Below, piece by piece: positions 1 to 11,200 of a stretch of 64,000 nucleotides of DNA (position 1 is the first letter of the stretch; each line of letters begins with the position of its first letter). A program made the translations under genes and the position numbers. Origin of the DNA: Euglena gracilis (lineage: Eukaryota; Euglenida; Euglenophyceae; Euglenales); NCBI GenBank assembly GCA_039621445.1, contig CP154956.1:56957660-57021659 (forward strand), in the 5' to 3' direction. The notes under the pieces are model-generated. The model did not search any database and was not told the DNA's origin. It worked only from the letters and a program-made list of their open reading frames with translations.

Positions 1-17
1 GAGCGGAGCACCGGTCC

Positions 18-1870
18 GTGGCCGTCGCAACCCCCCCACCTTGCAATTTCCCGAAAAATTTTCAGTTCCAGTTCGACGGCGGCCATGGACCCTGGGCATT
101 GGTGGCCAGAAAGTCGAGGAGACAAATACACCAGCAGCACACAGCCCAGAGGGACAGAAATGGGGAGACAGGTCTGGAAGACTACCCCCCATTTTCACAT
201 CACCACCCCCCCACCCAGGGGGAACATTCCAAGGGGAAATGGACTGCATCAAGGGCATGGCGACCCTTTCCAACAAGGCTATGGCAGCCATCATCAAGGG
301 CATGGCGCCCAGCTGCAAGGCTATGGCAGCCATCATCAAGGGCATGGCGCCCAGCTGCAAGGCTATGGAAGCCAGATGCAAATGCTGCAAACTTGCCCCA
401 GGGGAAAGGCATGTCCAACTTACCCCACAGCTGTCTCAAAAACAGAAAAACCCTCAGGAGCTGTCAATCAATGCAGCAAGCAGCCCCCCCTTCAGGGACA
501 GAAGGCCAATGGAGGCCATTGTATTCAGAATCAAGAGGCCAATGGCGGCCAGTGGAGGAATCAAGACCTCAAGGCCAGGGCAGGCCATTTCAATCAAAAT
601 CAGGAGGCCAATGGGGGCCAATATATGATTCAAGATCACCACATCAGCCCTTGGGGGGAGGCCCAAGACTGGCTGCAACAGGGCCCCCCCAGAAGATAAT
701 CAGCCCAGACACTCCAACTTTGTATGTACCCCACTGCAGACACAGACCTTCCCTCATCATTCAAAATCAGGGGGAAAGCCTGTCCTTGGAAAGCCCTATG
801 GCAGGGCCAGCTGCAGCCCCAGTGATGGGGCAACCAGGGGAAAGGACCCCAGTGATGGGGCCTGGGGAATCCCCAGACACATTACACCCAGGGGTGCCTC
901 CTTACAAGGCCCTGCAGGCCAGCCTTCCCCATTGGGTCAAAGCAGGTGCCAGCAGAGAGGTATTAAACCTGATAAGGGAGGGGGTTATGGCAGATCTTCC
1001 CCTCCCCCCTCAAATGTCCTTAAAAGTTCCCTTCAAAACCCCCAAGAAAAATTGACAGCCCAGAAAAGCATGAGAGAATACGAATGTGCAGGGGCAACCA
1101 GGCAGATCACCCCACAGGAGGCAAAACATTTTGTCCCTTATTTCATCATTTCCAAAAAAGAAGGGGAAAAGACCAAAGAAAGACTGATTTCAGATTGTCG
1201 ACAGTTAAATCTCCATTTCACCCCCAGAAGTTCAGATTGGAACACATGGGAAACATCTTCCCATATCTAAGAAAAGGTTGGTTCTGTGGAAAAATAGATC
1301 TGAAAGATGCTTATTTCCACTTAAAACTGCACAGCAGCCTGGAAAAACATGTTTGTATGCAGGTGGGGGGGGGAAACTTGGCAGTTTCAAGCTGCATGCT
1401 TTGGTATAAGCAGCCTGCCACAGAAATTTATGGCTCTCATGAGAGTCTGGGAAAGGAAATGGAGAAAGGAGGGAAAGGTGGTTTTCATCTACCTCGACGA
1501 CATTTTGCTGTTAGCCCCCAGCAAACAGACAGCAGCCCAACATTTGGTAGAAATGCAACAGGACCTTTTACTGGCAGGTTTCAGATTAAACCTCCCCAAA
1601 TCCTGTTTGGAGCCCACTCAGGAAATAAAGCATTTGGGCCAGTGGATCAATTTGAAAAAAGGCCAATGGAATTCCTCAGGAAAACTAACAAATCCTTGAG
1701 AAAGGAGTATTTGTGTTCAGGTGGGCAATGGTGTGAGAGTTGTGTTTATCCCAGAAACATTTCAGAAAAGGTGCGAGATCAAAGACCAGGCAATTATTCA
1801 GACAGTTCTTCCCCAGAGGTCTTGAGCGCTTACAACCTTGCGATACACATGACAGCTGAAGAGCTGTAGA
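18..1870 (+). mobile_element. Decayed DIRS-like retroelement with gag-like region and reverse transcriptase
   Basis: A repetitive Gln/Gly/His/Pro-rich open region (18-1055) with internal repeats such as QGHGAQLQGYG resembles a gag-type product. It is followed by reverse transcriptase blocks: ISKKEGEKTKERLISDCRQL near 1150-1210, then GKIDLKDAYFHLKL near 1290-1330, then FGISSLPQKFM and YLDDILLL near 1400-1515, and a C-terminal LGQWINLKKG block near 1640. The YLDD box is the polymerase catalytic motif. The DLKDAYFHL block is typical of DIRS/Ngaro/PAT tyrosine-recombinase retroelements, but a divergent LTR family cannot be excluded. The blocks sit in alternating frames (frame 2, then 1, then 2), with one shift near the G-run at 1363, and the RT is cut short near 1700. 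No RNase H or recombinase is seen, so this is a dead fragment. The left end lies outside the window. Confidence 0.75.
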
Positions 1871-3080
1871 GCCCCGCCCCCTCCAGATAACCAACAAACG
1901 TGCACCCCGGTGACGGGGACACACACTCGTAATGCAAGGGACACATACACGTTTTATGAACACACAGACACAAATACATTCACATATTTGTGCAAAAACC
2001 TCAAAACAATTTTGCCTACCTCCCTCCCCCCTTTGTCGTACGACCGGGTACCTGCAACCTGCGACCAGGGGGTGGTCGTAAAAGTGGTGGTCATTGTTCA
2101 CAGTATTGACCGATACCAACGGGACCCGAACTGTCGTCATGTCCTTGTACAACAGCGGAGGCTTTCGAGCCATCGCTACGGTTGGACAAAACATGAGCGC
2201 CGGTGGGAACATGGAAAATGCCTGGAAAAAGGCGGCACACATGGATGCATCCTTATACAACCTCAAAAAAAAGAGGTCGTTAGACCCCCCCCCCCTAACC
2301 TGCAACCTGCGACCAGGGGGTGGTCGTCATAGTGGGGTGGTCATACGACAAGGGGGGGTAATTCCCACAATGACTGCCATGGTGGTTCCTCTTTTCTCTA
2401 CGAATAACCCCCCCTGAATAGAAGCCCCCGGGGGCTACTATCCGGAACGTTGGTTGAAAACCGAGGGGGGGGCTTCTACTAGGGGGGGGGGGGTCACTAT
2501 TTGGAAAAATGGTCAAAAACCAGGGGGTCCGCATTTAATGAAGAAATTTCTTTGTGGGTCTACATGTCCTACTTTTCCAAACCATGTCAAATTTGCTGCA
2601 ACTGTTACTCTTGTGGATGCATTGGATCATTAAACGTAAAATCAAACAACCCTCATTTAACCAATGGCTGAAGAAGCCAATGCACTTGCCATCTCAATTG
2701 ACAGACAACCCACGGGGAGCGGCCTACTATTCGGGGGGGGGGGACTATTCGGAACCCGGGGGGGGGAGGGCTTCTATTCGGGGAGGGGGGGGGCTTCTAT
2801 TCAGGGGGGTTTTTACACTCACTAGTGAGGGCATTATATGTATGTGGGTGCCTGGGTGATGGCATAAAATGGAGTTTCCATAGTATCCACAATACCCCCC
2901 ACAATACTCCCACCCACACATAGCCCCCCACACTCAGGGGGAAAAAAGTCATTTGTAGGCAAATATTTTTGGAGGACTTGCTTGGCCTTTGGGCTTTTTT
3001 TAGGGCTTTGGCCTTTACAACTCACTCACCTGCCCTCACACATACCGCCCCACATACCCCCACCACATATCGCCCCACAA
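1871..3080. repeat. Hairpin C/G-run repeats, no gene seen
   Basis: The stretch contains a duplicated motif reading CCTGCGACCAGGGGGTGGTC at about 2058 and again at about 2303. It also has several blocks of 8-10 C or G flanked by ACTATTCGG or CTTCTATTC (2400-2815). The phrase 'CTATTCGGGGGGGG' recurs in both orientations, suggesting short foldback elements. Open frames here have no recognisable domain. Confidence 0.5.
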
Positions 3081-3208
3081 TACCCCACACTATGCCATAT
3101 GATTCCAACAATTATTTGGCAAGCACTCTACCACTGGGTGGGGCCGTGGCCGGCCACACCCCGACCTCCTGCGACGTCCCACCCCACAGGGGCAGTGGGG
3201 AGGTGGGC

Positions 3209-3320
3209 GGATACCGCTGTCGTCCTCCCCCAGCACAAACCACCGGAAGCGGGCGCTGTCAGGGCTCCGGGGGCCCATCTCCAGTGCCTCTCGGCCCGAG
3301 GGCGGCGGCCCCACCTGGGG
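3209..3320 (-). other. Possible coding exon, product unknown
   Basis: On the minus strand a GC-rich frame reads LEMGPRSPDSARFRWFVLGE and continues with DDSGIRPP. Its composition is like the verified exons of this window and unlike the surrounding repeats. It could be an exon of a gene lying downstream of the HLTF-like gene on the same strand. GC-rich sequence at 3,830-4,060 may hold another exon, but I cannot fix its frame. No family is recognised. Confidence 0.25.
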
Positions 3321-3718
3321 GGAGCCCTGTGAGGAGGGGAGGGAGGGGGCCAGGAGGCTGCAGCAGCCCCAGGGCCCAAAGCACCGACCCCTTTGTATGC
3401 AGGTGGAATGAAATGCAGGCTTGGCAATCCGTTTCAATTTTTTTTTGAACAAAAGACAGTTTCCCAAGTTGTCTGCGGCAAAAGAAAGACAAATGATGGC
3501 AGCGGGACACTGAGGGAAAATGACCATCTTTGGGGTACTGCACATCCACTTTTTTGAACATACATAAACACATGCGCACAAATATGCATGTATCATCTGC
3601 AAGAAGCAAATGCACATGCACGTATGTTTATGTTTGTGTGTATTTGTGATCATATTACATATAGGCCTGGGCAGGGGTCACGTGCACTCTGCATGTTCAC
3701 ACTGCTGAGGCTGTATGT

Positions 3719-3721
<3 letters not shown>

Positions 3722-3760
<39 letters not shown>
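3722..3760. repeat. (CA)n microsatellite
   Basis: About 19 uninterrupted CA units. Confidence 0.95.
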
Positions 3761-3761
<1 letters not shown>

Positions 3762-4329
3762 CTGCACACCCTGGTCCGGGGGGATGCTGGCCTCATGTGC
3801 GATGCGTGGTGGGGAGGGGAGAGCCCCTCCACTCAGGGTGGTCCAAGGCGAGGGACGCCGAGGCACGCCGGGGCTGCCGGGCCACCGCAGCGCGGAGGCG
3901 GCGCTGCCGGGGCCCTCGCGATGAGCGGGGTGGGTGGGCTGGGCGGCGGCGGGAGAGGCAGGGGAGGGGGGTTTGCAAAGGGCCCCCTGTGAAGGGGGGA
4001 CCGGCCCCCGGCAGCCAGAGCCAGGGACGGGCATGGGGGGGCAAAGGGACAGTTCAAATGGAAATGGCTGGCGGGGGGGGGGGGGACCTGGGCACAACTG
4101 CACTTCGCTGTTTCGTTGCCTACCGGCGGGTTTCCTTTCCTCCTCCTGCTTCCCCCCGGTGGACGAGGAGTGGCATTTCAAGTTCTCGCTGATCTCTCCG
4201 CCCTCGGCGCATCTCTCACCTCAACGAGTTCTCGGATCACTTTGGACAAATATGTTTTTTGCGTGTCCTCCCCTCTGGTATGTCATTTGGGCCTGCTTGG
4301 GGGGAGGGGGAGGAATACCGACCCACTGA

Positions 4330-5700
4330 TTCAAGAGTAGTGTGTTACTTAATTGAATTTCAGGAGGATTTTATTGTACAAACTCTTCATAAATTTAATT
4401 TCAAGGCGTTCTTATGTTGCAATCCTCTTCCCCAATAACATGCTCGGGAGTATATTCTTTGGGCATCCGAAATCGGGGCCAAAAAAGGGGCATATAATTT
4501 TGGGGGAGTATCATTTTGGGAAATTTTCAAACTCAAAAAGGACCCTCAAAAGGCACATTTGCTTTCCATTTCTGCAGGGAGGGGTGATATGCTAGCCTGG
4601 CGTCCAAAAAAAATGCGCAAAAATGCACAAAAATTCGTATTTTGGGGGGAAATATGCAAAAATATGCAAAATCTGTGAGAAAAAGTGCAAAAATCACGAG
4701 AATTCAAAAAAAAAATGCCCAAGAAAACAAATATGGCCCGAAATTATAAATATATGGATTTATGAGGAAAATATCAGCTTCAAAAAAATATTATAATAAT
4801 TAAAAAATAAAAAAAAAACAAAAAAAAATGCCGAAAAACGGTCAGAAACTGGGAAAAAAAGCGAATCACAAAAAAAAGAGCCAAAGAGCAAAAAATGAGC
4901 TGAAAAAAAATGGGAAACAAGGGTGAAAATGCGCCAGAATTTTTTTCGCATTTTTTAAAAAAATTTCCAAAAATGCGCATTTTTTGTGTATTTTTTATAC
5001 ATTTTTTGTGCCTATTTCCCGTGTGATTTTTGGCATTTTATTTGATGTTGGCACTGCCTCTATTGTCTTGTGTCGATCATCCTTTTTGTGTTAAGATGTG
5101 CGGTTTTTGAGGCAATTGATGATTTTTTTAATTGCTTAATTTGCAATTAATGCAGTGCAGCAGGAGGAGTGTATTATTTGGGCACCCAAAATCCAGGTCA
5201 AGGGGGGAAATTAATTTGAGGTAGGAGGGGGTTGTATTTAAACCCCCCTCCAAATAATAAACACCCCCAAATAATAACTCCTCCTTGAGGATCGACTTTG
5301 GATGCCCAAATAAACCCCCCTTTTACAGCCGTGAAGGCAAAGAACAAATGAGAAAAAAATCAGCACAAAAGTTGTAAAAATCGCAAAAGTGGGAGCGATT
5401 GACGCATAAAAAATGCCAGAAGAGAAGAAACTGTCATTTCTTCAAACAGGCCGATAATGTCAAAAAAGCACATGACCATCAGACCCTGTTGAGGTGTTTT
5501 TGGGCCGATTTTCAACTTCGAAAATTTTGCAAAATTAACCCCCCCCCCAAATAATAACCCCAACTTCGAGAGCCCAAATAATAAACCGGGGGAGTTCATT
5601 ATTTGGGAGGGGAGTTTACCTGGGAGGGGGTTTTACAAAAAAAAATTGCAAAAAAGTCCTCCACAAATACTAAACTTGCAAAACTTTATAAAAACAGCAA
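4330..5700. repeat. AT-rich intergenic sequence with palindromic AATAATA/C-run repeats
   Basis: From 4,580 to 5,000 the sequence is A-run and T-run rich with repeated ATGCGCAAAAATGCACAAAAA-like words. At 5,172-5,320 and 5,530-5,625 there are inverted blocks of AAATAATAACCCCCC and GGGTTATTATTTGGG, the same foldback family as at 12,220-12,610 and 24,590-24,975. No coding evidence. Confidence 0.6.
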
Positions 5701-6010
5701 CTGGTTCAGACGGCAGACCATCGGAGGGCTCCCTGGCACACCGTCACCCACCCCCGCCCCCAACTCAAGCTGGACTTAAATGAATCACTTTGCCCCTCCA
5801 CAAGGTCCCTTCCTCGCAATCTACAGGAAAAGCAAACCAGAACGGGGGGCGGAAAACGAACGGCACAAAGACGCCGGGTGTGGGGGGCATGGGGATGAAA
5901 ACCCCCAACGTGGTCCCCGCTGTGTGTGAGTGGTGTGGGAAGGGAATTCCCCCACTTGATGGTTGGACGGTACCCCGAGTGGGCAGAAAGTTGCGCCACG
6001 GTGCGGCGGG

Positions 6011-8175
6011 TCACTTCCGGAAGAGCAGCCGCATCTCCGCCAGGCCAAGCCGCTGCAGTGCGCCGCGGGCGTCGCCGTCCCCGAGGGCGCCGCTGGCCAG
6101 CAGCCGCTTCCGCTCCTGCAGCTCCATGATGTTCTCCTCCACCGAATCCTTCACCACAAACCTGGCCGGCAGGGGCACACAGACGGCGCTGGCACACATG
6201 GCCTGGTGGCAGACTTACGGCCAAATCCAATTTGCCATCCAATCCAGGACATGTAGACAGCTCAAAACCAGTGATGCCATTTGTGATCTACAGGTGTGAA
6301 AAACATTCATGCAACAGGGACTATCTTTGCTCACAGGACGATTCGTTCAGAGTGAGAGACCCTAAAACTCTGAATGAACTACATTGCTTCGCCAATTTCG
6401 CGAGGAGTACGCACGCAGACATTTACTTAATGTGTATCATAACTTCGTGGTGATGCACAGAATTCTTTTTGGTGATACATAGTTGATACACAAATTCTTG
6501 TTTGGTGATACACATACACAAATTTTTTTTCGGTGGCATACAAATGATACAAGTTTTTTTGGTGCACAAAAAACCTTTTGGCGATACACACTAAATGATG
6601 TCTGGTGTGGGGGCGCAAACAACCGGAAGACTTTGACGTTGGACGTCTGGCCGATGCGGTGGATGCGCTGGATGGCCTGGTCGTCCACCGGGCTACAGGG
6701 GGGTAGTCCCGCTCCAAATGACGCCGCCACAAACTGCACAATCGTTCGACAACAGTGGCTGCAGGCACAAACCACCGCCCCCCTGGCCGAGGGGTTCCAC
6801 CAGGGCTCCAGCAGCACGGCGCGGGTGGCGGCCACGAGGTTCAGGCCGCTACCCCCGGCCTTCAGCGACACGAGGAAGCACCGCACCGCCGGGTCGCCAC
6901 TGAACTCTTGCAGCGCCGCGTCCCGCTGCTGCAGGGTCTGGCTGCCGTCCAGGCGCGCGTAGCGGATGCCGTGCTGTGGAACCGGGAAATTAATATGCTG
7001 CTTGCGATCATAACTTTGTTTTCTGACTTTGCATTTGAAAAAAATGTCGTAAAATTTTCTGATGGCCGACACCTTTCTTTTTGCTTTCTTCTGTGCCAAT
7101 CCCATGAGTGGCTGGCATTTCATTTGTGCAAGGCAAGGTGGGTGAAGGGGGGGGTGTTGGAGCTCATGATTTCCGGGTCTGCCTCATCGGCGTTGGCAGA
7201 AGCAAAAAAAAAAACCCAGGGGTCCTGGGACTCCGCTCCACGAAATGAACTTCATTCCAGATAGGCACCTCCACCGGGGCCACACCTTCTGGAGGTGCTG
7301 CCCCACCAGGTCCAGCATGCCGACGAACTGGGAGAAGACGACGGTCTTCCGCTCCGGCTCAGCCGGGGGCACAGGGCTTGGGGAGGGGGGGGGGCGGGGG
7401 AGGTTGGGAATGAACCGCAGAACGAATCCGACCTCAGCAATGCCCTTGGTTTGGCCTAAAGCTTCCCTGGGGGCAGCATCGCATTCAAATTCCCCTTCCC
7501 TGCAAGCCGATAGGCTCCAAAGATCGTTTGGGTCATCCAGGGAAGTCGGGCCATATCGAAACTCGCGCTCCCGCGGGCAACGCCCGAAACTGGTCACTGG
7601 CCTCCCGTACCGTGGCCAAACCCTGGGCTGCAGCATGTTGAGGAGGGCGGTGATCTTGGCGCTGGGGGCCACGTTCTCTGGCCCAGAGGACGGCCCCGAC
7701 GTTTGCCTCGGCTCAAGATCCGAGACCTGGGGTGGGAAGGGGATGACTCCAGGCACGTCAAGCACTTTGGGCTGTTTTATGGGATCATACGCCAGCATGG
7801 GCGTTGTCAAGGATGACCTTCGCACGATATGATTTGTGTTGCAGGGGAAGCACAGAACCGTAAGAACCCAATGTCGATTCACAATTCTCAAAATACCCCG
7901 TTCACAAATAAAAATTAATCTGGGTCATGAGATGTCACCGAGCAGTGCTCCATACACAATGCCCAGCTTCTCCAAGCCACCCCCCCCCCCCGACACACCT
8001 GCATGAGTTGGTCGCGGTTCACGGGAGTGCGGCACAGCGGGCACGTCCGGTGGCCGACCTTGAGCAGCTGCTGCATACAGCCGTGGCAGAAGAGGTGCCG
8101 GCAGCTGGTGACCACCGCCTGCTGGATGGCTGCCGGCAGGGCGGGGCCCAAACACCACGCACGGTGGGATCATTG

Positions 8176-8209
<34 letters not shown>

Positions 8210-11200
8210 CCACCACCACCACCACCACCACCACCACCACCACCACCACCACCACCACCATCATCATTATGCGATGCAGCCGGCCAGGCTTGGGAAGCCT
8301 GGCTTCATCGCACCACACACGTCCACAAGCTGACCTTGCAGGTCCGCGGTTGAAAACTTCGGTGGCTCAAATCAGTCCAGAAAAAATGGCTGGCAGGAAG
8401 GCGGGGCGAAGGGCTGAGGTGGATTGCAGCGCACGGTGGGCCCGGCCTGCCCTGGCCTCGAGACACACGCAGCAGACTTCCTCCCCGGCGCCCTGCAGCA
8501 GCTCCAGCAGCTGTGCCGTGTCCTCCGCCGTCCGCAAGCGTCCATGGTCGGCCAAAGGTCACCCCCAGAACACCCACCCCCGTGCCCATCCCAGCCATCC
8601 CCACGTCTCGTCCAAGGAGAGGTCATGGGTACAGAATTGCAAACCAACAAGAGGGTGACCATTTTTCAGACAAACAACTCAGTCTTAAGGTCTGATGAAG
8701 ACATCCGCTTGAACGGTCGGCAATGATGCTGGAAGAAAGGCAAATTCCTAATCACGCTCAATCACGCCCAGTTATGCCCAGTCACAGAGGCCCACTTGTG
8801 GGGATCCCCCAACCCCACGCCCAGACAACTCACAGGTGCTTGGCTGTCAGCTGGGGCTTCTCCCCCTCCGGCACCTTGGCCAGCGCCAGGTGGTCGCACA
8901 GCTGCCGCAGCCGCAGCAGCATCACCTGCCGGGGCATGTCGGGGGCGGGGTGGGGCAGGGCAGACCAGAAATCGGCCAAACAGGCAGGGTGGTGGTGGGG
9001 GGGGGTCGACCCCCCCCCCACCAGGCCTTCCCATTCTGCCTGGGGTGGGGTGGGGGGGCTGGGGTCCATTCGGGCAGCCCATTGCGGTACAGGGCTGGGC
9101 AACGTCCAGCTGCAGGGGAATGTTGGAGACGTGTTGGCACCAGGTGTGGAGTCCCAAAAATCACAGCCACAGGACGCAGTTTGCGGCCACTATGAATGGT
9201 CGGTGCCAGGCAAATGACCTCGTCAGAACAGGGAAAATAACTCGGATATTCTGAACGTAATGTGCAACGGCATTCGGAAACAATAATTTACTGTGTAAAT
9301 GAAAGTGAGCGACGAATGAAAAAAAAAATAGATGACAAAAACAATTCAACCTTGCATTGGCTCCCGCCCATTCATAAATAGGTGGCCAAAGGAATGGGAC
9401 CAGGGTGGTCTGTAAACAAAAGAACTCCTGTTTCAGCACATTCAATGAAAAACCCACAGGGAAAATGGACGAAGAAGAAATGGCCAAACTTTGGCAAAAA
9501 AGAAAACGGGTCAACTTCGGGGGAAAAAATGGATTTCTGGTCATCGCCCGTCCACCCCAAAAATACAAAAAAGTGTTTTTTTTGATTTTTTTTTTGAATT
9601 CAACCCCGTGGGATGCCTGGACAGGCAATTGGCTGGCCCTTGGGCCCAAGGGCGGTTCTCAACGGGGGTTCTTAACAAAAAGAATCTCGTTGATCAAAGA
9701 CTGCCCTGAATGGGATGTCACAAGAAAATCTCGAGGAGTTAGGAAGCCCAATGGGGGGAGATTGGCCCGCAATGTCAAGCAATGCTGGCAAACCCCCCCA
9801 GCACACCAGCATGTGGGCGTAATTGCCCGCGGCTGCCCCCTCGCGGGCGTACCGCTCAACGGTGGAGTGGCACTGCTCGTGCAGGGCGGCGTACCTCTCC
9901 CGTTCCTGCGCGCTCAGCTCGATGGGCACCACCTCTATGGCCAGCGCCGGCAGGCACAGCAGCGGCTGGCCGTGGAGCGCCGCCAGGGCCGCCTCGTGCC
10001 CCGCACCGCTGGGATTCCCCCGGTGGGGAACACTTTTGAGGGAGCTGGAATAGAACACGGCTGTTGTTTGTTTGCCACTTCAGGGCAGGGAATGGCAAAA
10101 CAGCCCCTTCAGTCTGGTGGCTGCCACACAACACATCGAAAGGTTGTTTTCTTTTCGCCTGTCCTGCTGCTTCTCGGTCAATTTCTGGTCAGTTTCCGGG
10201 GATCGGATTTCGGCCAACAATTCCCGGCCCAGAATCCCCTGACTCACTCGCCCCTCTCGGCAAAGCTCAAGCCAGCCCTGCGCTTCATGGCTTTTGTGCG
10301 GCGGAGACAGATGGCCCGGCAGAGCGCCTGCAGCCGCTCCAGGCCCCTCCCATCGCCGAGCTTGAGCGGCCGCATCACGATTCGCCAGGAAGCAGCTGCT
10401 GTTGCCATGGAAAAATTGCGGTCCAAACACCGGGGTTCATCTCGGCTTTCTCATTCTGGTTTGAAACAAGCACTCGAGGGGAACATACAAATGGCACGGG
10501 GAAACAAGCAACAAAATAACAAAGAGAATGTAAAAATAGCGCGATAGAGGCAAATTCATTTGTAGCACGACACCCCCAAAAACTTATTCCCTTTGGGATG
10601 TCAGCCAAACTACCTAACTTACGCACGGCCACATTTATGCTGTCCGAGCCATGACCACCACCATGGGCCGTTGTTGCATATTGTTTTGCAACTTCATCCC
10701 GGTGCAGCCCTGGATGAATACAGGTGGCAATGTCGAGAGGCCTCCGAACCTCGACAAAATGACACAGGGGAGACCAGGCGAGATTGGGATGCATGTTGCG
10801 AGGGCACTGGTTTGCACGCATGTGTACTGAAATGCGGGAAGGCAAGCGTAGGCGTGGTGGACAGCAAGAGAGGGATCCGGGGGGAGGGGCGTTGAGCAGG
10901 GGCTTCGCTGGGTCCACCATGCCGCGTTGTCGAACGGCTGCAGGCGGATGAAGCGGAGCAGGCTCTGCAGGTCGTCCAGGCCGTTCTGGATGGGGGTGCC
11001 TGGCGGGGCGGCGACACCGTGTGCCGTGTGAGTTGGTGGCTGGGGGGGGGGTGGACGGGTGGAGAAGGCGGTCAGCTTGCTGGCTGACGGGGGCATTGGT
11101 GGCAAAGATGGGTCCACATATTGTTGGCCCATTCTTTGAGGGGGTGAGGGTTGGAGCACTGCCCAGGCCACAAATGTTTCCCTTATATCACCATTTCCCC

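Noticed and set aside
4080-4330. Plus-strand frame with FPPVDEEWHFKFSLISPPS as an exon
   Set aside because: No domain, no convincing splice sites, and all supported genes are on the other strand.
8372-8726. Long antisense and alternate-frame ORFs over the HLTF RING exons
   Set aside because: GC-rich exons leave several frames open; only the frame matching RING motifs is supported.
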